In this document: one piece after another, positions 25,541 through 35,427 of the stretch
Layout of the letters: every line of letters begins with the position of its first letter
Position numbering within the stretch: the stretch's first letter is position 1
From: Bog-473 sp963728845
GTDB taxonomy: Bacteria; Actinomycetota; Acidimicrobiia; Acidimicrobiales; RAAP-2
Length of the DNA: 64,000 bases
Assembly (NCBI GenBank): GCA_963728845.1
Contig: CAVSLS010000057.1
Span: 27,944 to 91,943, forward strand
Reading direction: 5' to 3'
Program-made: the position numbers and the translations under genes
Notes under the pieces: generated by a model
Database searches by the model: none
Told to the model about the DNA's origin: nothing
The model's input: the letters and a program-made list of their open reading frames with translations, nothing else

Positions 25541-26975
25541 CTAATCGGCGAGGCGCAGCGGGTACGACGCGGCTGCGACGTCGAGGATCTCCGCCCGGTC
25601 CTGCTCCAGGAGATACGTGGCATCGATGGCGGCGTCGAGGGCGGACTCGAACCGCGCCAAGTAGTCCGCCTCGCCCCCCGGGTACAAGGCGGCCAGCTCG
25701 GCTTCGTCGAAGGGCACGGTCCGGCCGAAGAGCACCGCGAAGGACTCCCCGCGCTGCCCCAGGCCCGAGAGCACGGCGCTCGGCACGTCCACCCATGGCG
25801 TCCGAATGCCGCCCAGCAGCGTTGCCCCGGTCGTCGAGGCGATAGCCGGTGCCCGCGTCATCGAGTCGGAGCCGCGGCGCGCTCGGTGGTGCCATGCCGT
25901 CGGTGGCCCACTGACCGAGGTGCCACAACGCGGCCTGCGCCACATAGTGCTGCTGGGGCCCGGCGTTGATCGGCGATGCCGTCCGGCCGATCATCAGGTT
26001 CGTGGTCGGGCGCAACAGCTCGGCCAGGCGCTCCCCGCTCAGGCTGCCGTCGTCGCGACGACCGGCGCTGACCGTGTAGGTGTCGGCGTGCGCCGCGCCG
26101 GCCATCTCCCAGACGCGGACGTGGTCCGCGTCTGGCTGCTCGGCCAGCCCGCCGCCGAGCAGGATCACGTCGGTCTCGCTCTGCAGGACCAGCACCGGGA
26201 CCCTGGCGTCCTCGCGGATGCGCTCGCCCTTGGCCGAGATGGCACGGGTGGCGGCTGTCAGGCCCCCACCCCGGGCGCTGGGCACGAACACCCCGTCGAT
26301 GGCGACGCCGACGCCGGGCCGCCCGTGCACGAAGAAGCCGTCGAACACGCGGGCGTGGTGGTCGATCGCGTTGATGTAGGTGACCAGGCAGGCCGCAGAC
26401 TGTGACTCGCCCGCCGCCAACACGTGCTCGGCGACCAGGCCGGCACCCAACGGGTTCTCGCCCGCCGGTAGCCGTAGCAACGCGCCCACTTGGGAGAACA
26501 TGTCGAACGACCACGCATCGCCGGGGTGGTCGAGCTCGCCGTAGCGCTCCGGTGCGAGCAGCTTGAGGTGGATGCCCTCGACGAACCCTCCGCCGTCGAT
26601 GCCGACCTTCTGCGCGGACACGCCGACCCAGGCGTGGCCTTCGGCGGCGACGTGCCGATGGAAGAACCCCCAGTCGGGCGCGGCGTCGATGCCCGCGGAG
26701 ACGTTGTGCCACTCCACGACCACCGTCCCGCTGAAGCGGGCCGGGTCCGACGGCCGCCGCACGACGAAGCGGGTCCGGAAGGGTGCCGCCGGCCCCGGGG
26801 TCACGTCCCAGCGGCCGTCCCGGCCGCGCTCGCCTTGCAGCTCGTAGGAGGTCGCCGCGCCCTGGAGGGCGTACTCCGCCTCCGTGTAGCCGAGCACGGC
26901 CAGGTCGTAGTCCCGCATGATGTCCGGCGCCGCACCGGGCATCTCCCGGAACGAGGCACGCCCTGTCGTGGTCAT
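25541..26975 (-). CDS. Alpha/beta-hydrolase domain protein (Abhydrolase_10-like), frameshifted
   Basis: The corrected protein is about 477 residues. It is an alpha/beta hydrolase of the large actinobacterial type, with nucleophile motif AAGESQSA, acidic region VLQSETDV and a late GAAHADTYT that can supply the catalytic His. The frame changes at a CCCC run (25825-25828, plus strand): dropping one base joins LDDR to ATLLGGIRTPWVDVPSA and the natural C-terminus ASYPLRLAD. No signal peptide is seen. GGGAGGG precedes the ATG at 26975. It is divergent from an SDR gene 131 bp away. Substrate unknown; probably an ester or lactone. Confidence 0.82.
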
Positions 26976-27032
26976 CGTCACCCTCCCGATCGGGACGGTG
27001 GACCGGCCCGGCTCGCCCTGAGCTGCCACATC

Positions 27033-27046
27033 AGGATACTTTTCGA
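27033..27046. promoter_or_regulatory. AGGATACTTTTCGA element between hydrolase and SDR genes
   Basis: This A/T-rich 14-mer stands out in the divergent intergenic region. A near copy, AGGATACCTTTTGGA, lies at 29832-29846 just before the acyl-CoA dehydrogenase. Both contain a TANNNT -10 box (TACTTT, TACCTT), so the shared element may simply be promoter sequence or a common regulator site. Confidence 0.35.
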
Positions 27047-27106
27047 CGCCGGGAGCCCGAGCACGTCAGAGAGACGTCAGAGGCGCCCCAGAGAGAGGAA
27101 CACGCC

Positions 27107-27865
27107 GTGGAGATCAAGGGAAAGAAGGCCGTCATCGCGGGGGGAGCCTCCGGCATGGCCAGAGCCACCGCCGAGCTCCTGCACCAGCGGGGGGCCGACG
27201 TCGCCATCCTCGACCTGCCGACCTCGGCCGGCGCCGAGGTCGCCAAGGAGCTCGGCGGCACGTTCCACGAAGTCGACGTGCTCGACGAGCAGCAGGTCGA
27301 GTCCGCGCTGGCCGACGCCGTCGCCGCGCTCGGCGGCCTGCACATCGCGGTCAACACGGCGGGAGGAGGCCAGGCCAAGCGGACCCTCACCAAGGAGGGG
27401 CCGCACCCGCTCGGCGAATTCCGGCGCATGATTGAGCTGAACCTCATCGGCACGTTCAACCTCAACCGGTTGGAGGCCTTCCACATGTCGGGCAACGAGC
27501 CCGAGGACGGCGAGCGCGGCGTCATCATCGACACCGCGTCGATCGCCGCCTTCGAAGGTCAGATCGGGCAGGTGGCCTACACGGCGGCCAAGGCCGGCAT
27601 CGTGGGCATGACGCTGACCATGGCCCGTGATCTCGGCAGCCTGGGCATCCGGGTCCTGACGATTGCGCCCAGCCTGTTCAGCACCGGACTGACCGAAGGC
27701 ATCCCGGACGAGTTCGCCGACGTCCTCACGAAGGACGCCGCCTTCCCCAAGCGCATGGGGCGCCCCGGGGAGTACGCCAAGCTCGCCGTCGCGATCGTCG
27801 AGAACCCGATGCTGAACGGCTCTTGCATCCGCCTGGACGCCGGGCAGCGCTTCGCGCCGAAGTAG
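27107..27865 (+). CDS. SDR, 3-hydroxyacyl-CoA dehydrogenase type 2-like
   Basis: The 252-residue classical SDR is close to the HSD10/type 2 3-hydroxyacyl-CoA dehydrogenase group: AGGASGMARATAELL for cofactor, D35 in AILDLPTS favouring NAD, VNTAGGG, the characteristic insert EPEDGERGVIIDTASIAAFEGQ split across the Ser region, and YTAAKAGIVGMT with the catalytic Tyr/Lys. It ends in GRPGEYAKLAVAI and LDAGQRF, as in the group. It would oxidise a 3-hydroxyacyl-CoA during beta-oxidation. It begins with GTG and is followed by a hydrolase, a thioesterase and an acyl-CoA dehydrogenase on the same strand. Confidence 0.92.
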   Translation: MEIKGKKAVIAGGASGMARATAELLHQRGADVAILDLPTSAGAEVAKELGGTFHEVDVLDEQQVESALADAVAALGGLHIAVNTAGGGQAKRTLTKEGPHPLGEFRRMIELNLIGTFNLNRLEAFHMSGNEPEDGERGVIIDTASIAAFEGQIGQVAYTAAKAGIVGMTLTMARDLGSLGIRVLTIAPSLFSTGLTEGIPDEFADVLTKDAAFPKRMGRPGEYAKLAVAIVENPMLNGSCIRLDAGQRFAPK

Positions 27866-27883
27866 CCGGTTCGCGGCGGCGCG

Positions 27884-28909
27884 GTGGGCTCCACGGACCT
27901 TCAACTCCAGGTCGACGTCACCGAGGCGGCGGACCTGGGCGAGCCGGCGTACGTCGCGCTGACAGTCACCGTCCCCGACGCGCTCGTGACCGATCCGATC
28001 GTGTGCTTCGCCAAGCCGGGTGCGGGTTATTCGCGGCGCTACTACACCGAAGACCTGCCCGGCCCCGCCTCGGGGGCCCAGGCCGCCTGGCACGCAGAGC
28101 GGGGCTGGGTGTTCGTCTCGGTCGACCATCTCGGCGTGGGCGAAAGCTCCCAGCACGACTCCGAACGGCTGACGTACACCCCGGTGGTGGCGGCGAGTCA
28201 GGCCGCCGAAGCCGAGGTGCTGCAGCAGCTCTCGGCGGGCACCCTTGTCGAAGGGCTCCCGAAGGTCGAGCGCCCGGTGACCATCGGCATCGGGCAGTCG
28301 ATGGGCGGCAGCCTGACGGTGGTGCAACAGGGGCGCTACCACGGCTACGACGGCATCGCCGTGCTGGGCTACAGCGCCGTGCACACCCACCCGCCCACCG
28401 CGCCGGGCACGCCGCCGCTCGTGATGGCGTGGATGCCCCGCGACGCCGTGCCCTCCGACGGCATCGTCACCAACGGGCCGGCGCTGGCCGAGCTCGACCC
28501 TGCGACCGCTCCGGGCCCCGCGGCCATGGCCTGGGGTTTCCACTACGACGACGTCGATCCCGAAACGGTCCGGCGTGACCTCCATGACTTCCCGGCGCGC
28601 CGGGGCGACGTGCCGCCGTGGGGCTCGGGCACCGTGCCGATGACCGTCGCACTGTGGTGCGTCACCCCGGGCGGCGTCGCGGCGGAGGCGGCGGCCGTCC
28701 GCTGCCCGGTCCTGGTGGCCCTCGGCGAGCGCGACGTGCTGGCCGATCCGCGGGGCGAGCCGCGGGCCTACCTGTCGTCCCCGAGCGTGGACCTCTTCAT
28801 CTGTCCGAGAATGGCGCACATGCACAACTTCGCCGGCACACGGAAGCTGTTCTGGCGGCGTATCGAGACCTGGGCGGACTGGGTGCGGGCCGGACGGGGC
28901 GAGGACTGA
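27884..28909 (+). CDS. Alpha/beta hydrolase
   Basis: The 341-residue protein has an alpha/beta-hydrolase nucleophile elbow GIGQSMGGSLTV, an acidic residue in ALGERDVLADP, and a C-terminal His in RMAHMHNFAG. An N-terminal beta-rich stretch precedes AKPGAGYSRRYYTEDL. It starts at GTG, 18 bp after the SDR stop. It may cleave an ester or thioester in the same catabolic route; substrate unknown. Confidence 0.82.
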   Translation: MGSTDLQLQVDVTEAADLGEPAYVALTVTVPDALVTDPIVCFAKPGAGYSRRYYTEDLPGPASGAQAAWHAERGWVFVSVDHLGVGESSQHDSERLTYTPVVAASQAAEAEVLQQLSAGTLVEGLPKVERPVTIGIGQSMGGSLTVVQQGRYHGYDGIAVLGYSAVHTHPPTAPGTPPLVMAWMPRDAVPSDGIVTNGPALAELDPATAPGPAAMAWGFHYDDVDPETVRRDLHDFPARRGDVPPWGSGTVPMTVALWCVTPGGVAAEAAAVRCPVLVALGERDVLADPRGEPRAYLSSPSVDLFICPRMAHMHNFAGTRKLFWRRIETWADWVRAGRGED

Positions 28910-28916
28910 TGGGCTG

Positions 28917-29831
28917 ATGGAGCTCGACCTCGCCGAGGACCTCCCGGACCTGTTGACACTCGAGCGTGTCGACCGTGACCTCTTCCGGGGGCGCAACGCC
29001 AACTACGGGCCGCGCCAGACCCTCTACGGCGGGCAGGTGGCGGCGCAGTGCCTGCTCGCCGCGGCGGCCACCGTCGAGCCGGACCGGCTCCCCCACTCCC
29101 TGCACGGCTACTTCCTCCGGGCCGGGCGCAGCGACGTGCCGGTGATCCTCGAAGTCGACCGCGACCGGGACGGGCGTTCCTTCTCGGCCCGCCACGTCGT
29201 CGCCGTCCAGGAGGGCGAGGTCATCTTCTCCATGATCACCTCGTTCCACGCCGAGGGCGACGGCGGGCACTTCGACGATGCGCCCCGGCGCACGACCCCC
29301 GAACCCGAGGACACCCCCAAGGCCGCATGGACCCCGCTCCTCCAGGTGCGCGAGGTCGCGCCGACGGACTTCCTCAGGGGCGTCTTCACCGACTGCCTAT
29401 GGGTGCGCTCCGCGGCCTCGCTCGGCGCGGACCCGCTCATGCAACGGGCCGGGCTCACCTACCTGTCCGACCTCGGCACTGGCTTCGGTCAGCAGCACAG
29501 GTCGCTCATCGGTCGCGGCGGCCCGAGCATCGACCACTCTCTCTGGTTCCACGAGGACATCCGGGCCGACGACTGGGTGCTCGTCGACCTGCGCCCGGTC
29601 AAGGCCCGCAGTGCACGGGGCACGTACCACGGCTCGCTGCGGAACCGCCAGGGCGTGCTCGGGGCGACGCTCTACCAGGAGCAGCTGCTGCTCCCGGGGT
29701 CGATGAGCGACGCCGAGTCGCCGGTCACCGGGAAGGTGGTGCCGGTAGGCCGCGAGGCGGGCGACTTCGCCGCGACGCGGCGTGCGCACTCGGAGCATCC
29801 AGCCGGTCGTGAGGACCGCCCGGGACAATAG
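28917..29831 (+). CDS. tesB: Acyl-CoA thioesterase II (TesB family)
   Basis: The 304-residue double-hotdog thioesterase hydrolyses acyl-CoA to free acid and CoA. The family signatures YGGQVAAQCLLAAA, LHGYFLRAGRSDVPV, the hotdog-2 SIDHSLWFHEDIRADDW, and LRNRQGVLGATLYQEQLLLP are present. An 8-bp gap separates it from the hydrolase. The C-terminal 30 residues (polar, beyond LLLPGS) are longer than usual. It fits with the neighbouring acyl-CoA dehydrogenase and SDR. Confidence 0.92.
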   Translation: MELDLAEDLPDLLTLERVDRDLFRGRNANYGPRQTLYGGQVAAQCLLAAAATVEPDRLPHSLHGYFLRAGRSDVPVILEVDRDRDGRSFSARHVVAVQEGEVIFSMITSFHAEGDGGHFDDAPRRTTPEPEDTPKAAWTPLLQVREVAPTDFLRGVFTDCLWVRSAASLGADPLMQRAGLTYLSDLGTGFGQQHRSLIGRGGPSIDHSLWFHEDIRADDWVLVDLRPVKARSARGTYHGSLRNRQGVLGATLYQEQLLLPGSMSDAESPVTGKVVPVGREAGDFAATRRAHSEHPAGREDRPGQ

Positions 29832-29835
29832 AGGA

Positions 29836-29848
29836 TACCTTTTGGACA
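29836..29848 (+). promoter_or_regulatory. -10 box for a leaderless acyl-CoA dehydrogenase transcript
   Basis: TACCTT at 29836-29841 is followed by six bases and the ATG at 29848. No SD is present. The same spacing recurs at several genes here. Confidence 0.45.
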
Positions 29849-32003
29849 TGCCGATCGCCATCACCGAAGACCACCGCGCCCTGGGGCAGACCGCCTCGGA
29901 CTTTCTCGCCAAACGCGACGCCCGAGGGGCCGCCCGGGCCCTACTCGAGGCCGAGGCCGAAGGCCTCCCGCCGTTCTGGGGCGACCTGGCCGCCCTCGGG
30001 TGGTTGGGCCTGCACCTGCCCGAGGCACGGGGCGGCTCGGGCTTCGGTCTCCCCGAGCTCGTCATCGTGGTCGAAGAGCTCGGCCGCGCCGTGACGCCCG
30101 GGCCCTTCGTGCCCACCGTGATCGCCAGCGCGGTCATACACGCGGCCGGGTCCGAGGAGCTGGCGGGGCGCCTGCTGTGCGGCCTGGCCGACGGATCGGT
30201 GCTCGGCGGCGTGGCGGTGTCGTCCGATGTCACGGTGCGGGGCGGGCGGGGCACCGGGACGGCGCCGGCCGTGCTGGGCGGCGGCCTGGCCCACGTGCTC
30301 GTCCTGCCGGCGGGTGAAGACGCCGTCGTGGTCGACGTGGCCGCGGACGGCGTCACGGTCGACGTGCCCGCCAACCTCGACCCGACCCGCCGCGCGGCCC
30401 GGGTGACGCTCGACGGCGCGCCCGTGGAGGTGATCCCAGGCGGGCGGCGCATCCTCGTCGACCTGGCGCGTCTCCTCGTGGCGGCGGAGTGCACCGGCGT
30501 GGCGATTGAGTGCACCGAGCAGGCCGCGGCCTACGCCAAGGTGCGCGTGCAGTTCGGCCGCCCCATCGCCACGTTCCAGGCCGTCAAGCACCACTGCGCC
30601 AACATGCTCGTCGCGTGCGAGCTCGCCACTGCGGCGGTGTGGGACGCCGCCCGGGCGGCCGACGAGGGCGGCGACCAGCTCTCGTACGCCGCCGCCATGG
30701 CCGCCGCACTGGCATTGGGCGCCGGTGACGAGTGCGCGCAGCTCAACATCCAGGTGCACGGCGGTATCGGGTTCACCTGGGAGCACGACGCGCACCTCTA
30801 TCTCCGCCGCGCCACGGCGCTCGAGGCGGTGGTCGACGCCGAGGCCGCCGCGCTCGACGTCACCGACTTCGCCCGCCGGGGCGTACGCCGGACGCGCACC
30901 GTCGACCTGCCGCCCGAGGCCGAGCCGATGCGCGCCGAGGTGCGCGCCTTTGCCGAGGGGGTGCGGGGCCTCGATGCGGACGGTCAGCGTGACGCCCTGA
31001 TCGAGACCGGCTACGTCATGCCGCACTGGCCCAAGCCGTGGGGACGCGACGCCGGCGCTGTCGAGCAGCTCGTGATAGAGCAGGAGTTCAAGGCGGCCGG
31101 GATCACGCGGCCCCAGTACATGATCACCGGCTGGGTGATCCTCACCCTCGTTCAGCACGCGAGCGAGGACCAGGTGGCCCGTTGGGTCATGCCGGCCCTG
31201 CGCCAGGAGGTCATCTGGTGCCAGCTCTTCAGCGAGCCCGACGCTGGCAGCGACGCCGCCGGTGTCAAGACCAGGGGGACCCGGGTCGAAGGCGGCTGGC
31301 TGGTCAACGGCCAGAAAGTGTGGACCAGTGGCGCGCACTACGCCGGCTTCGGCCTCGCCACCATCCGGACCGACCCCGGGGTCCCCAAGCACGACGGCAT
31401 CACCACCATGGTCATCGACATGCACGCCGACGGTGTGGAGGTGCGCCCGCTCAAGATGGTGACGGGCCAGTCGGAGTTCAACGAGGTCTTCTTCAACGAC
31501 GTCTTCGTGCCGGACGACGACGTGGTGGGGCCGGTCAACGCCGGCTGGACCGTGGCCCGGGCGACCCTGGGCAACGAGAGCGTGTCCATCGGGGGCGGCC
31601 AGGGGGCGCGGCCATGCCGGTCGACATGGTCATCGCGCCGTTCGACGCCCACCCCGAGCGGCTGGCGGGTGGGGCGGGGCGGGTGGGCCGTCACATCGCG
31701 CGCAGCGAGGCGATGGCGGTGCTCAACATGCGCAGCGCCCACCGCGCCGTCGAGGGTCGTGGGCCGGGGCCCGAGGGCAACGTCACCAAGCTGGTGCTCT
31801 CGGAGATCGGGCACGAGGCTGCCGCCATCATGGCCGCCCTCGGCGGGCCCGACACTGCCTACGTGGACGGCGCCGGCGCGATCACCGCGCTGATGGTGCT
31901 CATGCACCGCGGCATGTCCATCGCCGGCGGGACGTCGGAGATCAAGCGCAACCAGATCGGCGAGCGCATCCTCGGTCTGCCGCGGGATCCGCTGATCAAT
32001 TAA
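29848..32003 (+). CDS. Fused double acyl-CoA dehydrogenase (FadE34-like), frameshifted
   Basis: The corrected protein is about 718 residues with two acyl-CoA dehydrogenase units in tandem. Unit 1 (about 1-350) has the N-terminal helical part, a short middle domain and QVHGGIGFTWEHDAHLYLRR. Unit 2 (about 365-718) has a full FAD-binding middle domain (CQLFSEPDAGSDAAG, NGQKVWTSGAHYA) and the C-terminal GGTSEIKRNQIGERILGLP. The size and layout resemble mycobacterial FadE34, which acts on steroid side chains; that role is inferred. The frame is lost at GGGGG (31602-31606): one more G restores GQGGAAMPVDMVI. The ATG at 29848 looks leaderless. Confidence 0.86.
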
Positions 32004-32045
32004 CCTTCCGTGGCCACGGCGCGACCCGCGCGGCGTCGTCCCGTC

Positions 32046-32516
32046 CTACTTCGTCGTCGGCGCCGCGTAGGTCGTGTCGGGCGAGCGCCAGTCCACGGAC
32101 ACGAAGCGGTGGGCGATCAGCCACCGGTCGCCCACCGGGACCAGACGGTCGCGGTAGCGCCCCATGTGGTCGAGCCCGATCTCCGTGAAGACGGTGAAGT
32201 AGCTGGCGACGGTGGCCTCCGCCGGCGTCACGGCCTCGAATCTGACATTGGTCACGCTGTGGCGGACGACCCGCCGCGGACGTCCGTCGTCCACCGCGCC
32301 GGCGGCCTGTCGCACCCGCGTCGCCTCGCCTGTGCCGCCGAACCGCTCCATGATCGCGGCGCGGCCCCGCACCGGCGCGGCACCGCGGATCTCGAGCACG
32401 CCGTCCTCGCAGAACGCGGCGGCGAACTCCTCGAGTAGATACCGATCGCCGGCGTGGGTGTACTGGGCCAGGGTGTCCCGGCAGGCCTCGCGGGCCGTGA
32501 GTTCCCAGAGCTCCAT
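32046..32516 (-). CDS. SnoaL-like/NTF2-fold protein
   Basis: The 156-residue protein is of the SnoaL_4 (NTF2-like) superfamily: AREACRDTLAQYTHAGDRYLL, FCEDGVLEIRG, VRHSVTNVRFEAV and GRYRDRLVPVGDRWLIAHR. Such cone-shaped domains act as small hydrolases, isomerases or dehydratases, often in steroid or aromatic catabolism. No catalytic residues can be assigned. It is 30 bp downstream of a crotonase on the same strand. Confidence 0.85.
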   Translation of the reverse strand: MELWELTAREACRDTLAQYTHAGDRYLLEEFAAAFCEDGVLEIRGAAPVRGRAAIMERFGGTGEATRVRQAAGAVDDGRPRRVVRHSVTNVRFEAVTPAEATVASYFTVFTEIGLDHMGRYRDRLVPVGDRWLIAHRFVSVDWRSPDTTYAAPTTK

Positions 32517-32546
32517 AATCCCGGCCCGGCCTTCGCTCTCGGACGG

Positions 32547-33341
32547 CTAGCGAACGGTCGGGGGCTCGGGGCGCCGGTTGCGAAAGGTTTCCTGCCCTTG
32601 TCCGAGCGCCTCGACACTCATGGCGAGGTTCAAGAAGACGTTGCCGAGCTCGGTGACCTGACCGGCTCGGACGTCGCGAATGGCCCATATCGTCCGCAGG
32701 GAGGCCTGGACCGCGGCCGGGGGTTGCGCGGCGATCGTGGCGGCGACGCCGCGTGCCACAGCGGAGAGCTCGCCGGCCGGCACCACCTGCGTGACCATGC
32801 CCATCATCTCGGCCTTGCGGGCCGAGATCCGTTCGTGCGTGCCCATCAGGGTCATCCGCATGAGATCCCCGAAGGGCATCCGCGACGCCATCAGAGCCGG
32901 CTCGAAGACAGCCGGCATGCCGTAGGTCACGTGGGGGTCGAAGAACGTCGCGTTCTCCGAGGCGATGATGAAGTCCGACTCCCCGAGAAGGTAGAAGGCG
33001 CCACCGGCCGCCATCCCGTTCACTGCGGCGATGACCGGCTTCCACAAACCCTGGCTGCGCGGGCCGATGTTCTTGCCGGGGTCCTCGTAGGTATACGGGT
33101 CGAAGTAGTACTCGGCCTCGGTGGTGGGCACCTCGCCCCGGTCGATGCCCGTGCAGAAGGCCCGCTCGCCGGCTCCGGTCAGTACGACCGCCCGCACGGC
33201 GTCATTGCCTCGCAGGGACCGCCACACCTCCCTGAGCTCTCGCTGCATCGTCTCGTTGAAGGCGTTGTGCACCTCCGGACGATTCAGCGTCACCACGGCG
33301 ACACCCTCCGATTCCTCGTACTCCAGCGTGTCGAGCTGCAT
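32547..33341 (-). CDS. Crotonase-family protein lacking both catalytic Glu
   Basis: The 264-residue enoyl-CoA hydratase/isomerase-fold protein has the oxyanion-hole region FCTGIDRGE and NGMAAGGAFYLL. The two glutamates of true hydratases (GGxxE-LA and PE) are replaced by Phe (GGAFYLLGESD) and His (FFDPHVTYGMP), so simple hydration is unlikely. Such members catalyse other enolate chemistry or C-C cleavage. It lies upstream of the SnoaL-like gene and divergent from a permease. Confidence 0.88.
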   Translation of the reverse strand: MQLDTLEYEESEGVAVVTLNRPEVHNAFNETMQRELREVWRSLRGNDAVRAVVLTGAGERAFCTGIDRGEVPTTEAEYYFDPYTYEDPGKNIGPRSQGLWKPVIAAVNGMAAGGAFYLLGESDFIIASENATFFDPHVTYGMPAVFEPALMASRMPFGDLMRMTLMGTHERISARKAEMMGMVTQVVPAGELSAVARGVAATIAAQPPAAVQASLRTIWAIRDVRAGQVTELGNVFLNLAMSVEALGQGQETFRNRRPEPPTVR

Positions 33342-33433
33342 GCGTCCTCCGTTTCACGCCGCCCCTGGTCGGCAACGATCGTGGCCACCGACGGGGGCAA
33401 CGTGCCCTACCCGTCTGTCGGAGCCGGGCCTCA

Positions 33434-33448
33434 TAGAGTGCCTCCCCA
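33434..33448 (+). promoter_or_regulatory. -10 box before the KimA-like permease gene
   Basis: TAGAGT at 33434-33439 lies 8 bases before the ATG at 33448, which has no clear SD (GCCTCCCC). This is consistent with a leaderless or nearly leaderless transcript. Confidence 0.35.
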
Positions 33449-35379
33449 TGGCTGATCCCCGCAACGACCGGGCCACCTCCGTGTGGCACCTGTTGATCGG
33501 CCGGCCGCGGTCGGCGCGGGGCACGGGCAAGGAACGGATCACTCCGGTCGAGGGACTCTCCGCGCTCTCGCTTGACGCCCTCACGTCGGTGGCCTACGGG
33601 CCCGAGGCCATCATCCTCGTGCTGGCGGTGGCCGGCGCGGGCGCCCTGCACCTCGTCCTGCCCATCACGATCGCCATCGTCGTCCTCCTGGCCATCCTCG
33701 TCTTCTCCTACCGCCAGGTCATCGACGCCTACCCGATGGGCGGCGGGGCCTACGCCGTCTCCCGCGCCAACCTCGGGACGCACACCAGCCTCGTCGCCGC
33801 CGCGGCGCTGGTCGTCGACTACACGCTCACCGTCGCCGTCTCCATTGCCGCCGGCGTCGCCTCGCTGCAGTCCGCCTTCCCCTCCCTCGACGGGGCCACC
33901 ATCCCGCTCTGCCTGGGGATCCTCCTCTTCATCACCCTGCTCAACCTCCGCGGCCTGGGAGAGACGGCACGGGCCTTCCTGCTGCCCACGATGGTCTTCA
34001 TCGTCGGGCTGCTCGCCATCATCGCGGTCGGTCTCATTCACCCCCTCGGCCTGAACGAAGCGCCCCTCGGCACGTCGCAACTCCCCACGACCGGTCTCAA
34101 GGCGGTCACGTTCCTCCTCGTCCTCAAGGCCTTCTCCGCCGGGTGCAGCGCCCTGACCGGCGTCGAGGCCATCGCCAACGGTGTCCCGCTGTTCCGCGAA
34201 CCCCGGACGGTCCGGGCCAAACGCACCGAGATGCTGCTCGGCCTCATCCTCGGCGCCATGCTGCTCGGACTGGCCGTCCTCGCCAAGCGCTGGCAGATCG
34301 GGCCCCGTAGCGGCCAGACCGTGCTGAGCCAGATCATGGCGATGTCGGTCGGGCGGGGGTGGGCCTACTACATCGTGTCGATCACCATCACCATCGTGCT
34401 GGCGCTCGCGGCCAACACGTCCTTCGGCGGACTCCCCGTGCTGGCCAGCCTGGTGGCGCGGGACAACTACCTGCCCCACCTCTTCACCATGCGGGGCGAC
34501 CGCCAGACCTTCGCCAACGGCATCGTGGTGCTCGCCCTCCTGGCGGGAGCGCTCCTGGTCGCGGTGGGGGGCAACACGAACACCCTGATCCCTCTCTTCG
34601 CCATCGGGGTGTTCATCGGCTTCACGCTGTCGCAGACCGGACTCGTGGTGCACTGGCGCAAGACCCGGCCGCCGGGTTGGCGGCGCCGCGCCGTCATCAA
34701 CGGGGTGGGCGCGTGCATCACCGCCATCGCCACCATCGTCTTCTTGGTCTCGAAGTTCACCGAGGGGGCCTGGGTGGTCGTGATCGCCATCCCGGCCTTC
34801 ATCGTCCTCTTCCTCCGCATCCACGCCTACTACGACCGCGCCGGCAGGGCGCTGGCGATCGACAAGACGCCGCCAAAGCCCGAACCCAAGCACACGATCG
34901 TCATCGTGCCGGTCAACCGCGTCTCACTCCTCACCGAGCACGCCCTGTGCGAGGCGGCGTCCTTGGGGCAGGAGGTGATCGCGGTGACGGTCGTCCTGCG
35001 CGGTGGCGACGACGCCGCGCACGACGCCGAGAGGCTCCGGCGCCAGTGGCGGAGGTGGGATCCGGGCCTGCCCCTGAAGGTGCTCCACACCGACTACGCG
35101 TCCGTGGTCCAGCCGATCGTCGCCTTCATCGACGAGATCCGCGACGAGCACCCCGACGATCAGCTCGTCGTGCTCATCCCCGTCATCCGGCCCGACAAGT
35201 GGCGCTACCGGATCCTGCACAACCAGCTCGACCTCGTGCTCTCGAGCGCACTCCGCTGCCGCTTCGACGTCATCGTCGCCCGGGTCACCATGCCGATCCA
35301 CCTCGCCGGGCACCACGACGACCCACCGGAGGCGTCGACCGAGCCGCGCCTGCAGCCGTCGCCCCCTCCCGCCCGGTGA
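33448..35379 (+). CDS. APC-superfamily permease, KimA-like potassium importer candidate
   Basis: The 643-residue protein has about 12 membrane segments (about residues 45-460) and a 170-residue cytosolic C-terminal domain. The N-terminal stretch ERITPVEGLSALSLDALTSV followed by AYGPEAIILVL matches the YdaO/KimA group of H+-coupled K+ importers. The C-terminal part begins KHTIVIVPVNRVSLLTEHAL, a Usp-like fold used for c-di-AMP control in KimA. Substrate assignment is by homology; other APC members import amino acids. It is a single gene, and no c-di-AMP riboswitch fits in the 107-bp upstream region. Confidence 0.85.
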   Translation: MADPRNDRATSVWHLLIGRPRSARGTGKERITPVEGLSALSLDALTSVAYGPEAIILVLAVAGAGALHLVLPITIAIVVLLAILVFSYRQVIDAYPMGGGAYAVSRANLGTHTSLVAAAALVVDYTLTVAVSIAAGVASLQSAFPSLDGATIPLCLGILLFITLLNLRGLGETARAFLLPTMVFIVGLLAIIAVGLIHPLGLNEAPLGTSQLPTTGLKAVTFLLVLKAFSAGCSALTGVEAIANGVPLFREPRTVRAKRTEMLLGLILGAMLLGLAVLAKRWQIGPRSGQTVLSQIMAMSVGRGWAYYIVSITITIVLALAANTSFGGLPVLASLVARDNYLPHLFTMRGDRQTFANGIVVLALLAGALLVAVGGNTNTLIPLFAIGVFIGFTLSQTGLVVHWRKTRPPGWRRRAVINGVGACITAIATIVFLVSKFTEGAWVVVIAIPAFIVLFLRIHAYYDRAGRALAIDKTPPKPEPKHTIVIVPVNRVSLLTEHALCEAASLGQEVIAVTVVLRGGDDAAHDAERLRRQWRRWDPGLPLKVLHTDYASVVQPIVAFIDEIRDEHPDDQLVVLIPVIRPDKWRYRILHNQLDLVLSSALRCRFDVIVARVTMPIHLAGHHDDPPEASTEPRLQPSPPPAR

Positions 35380-35427
35380 TCGCCGTCACCGACGCCGGTC
35401 AGCTCGTTGCCCGGCTGCGTCCTGTGC

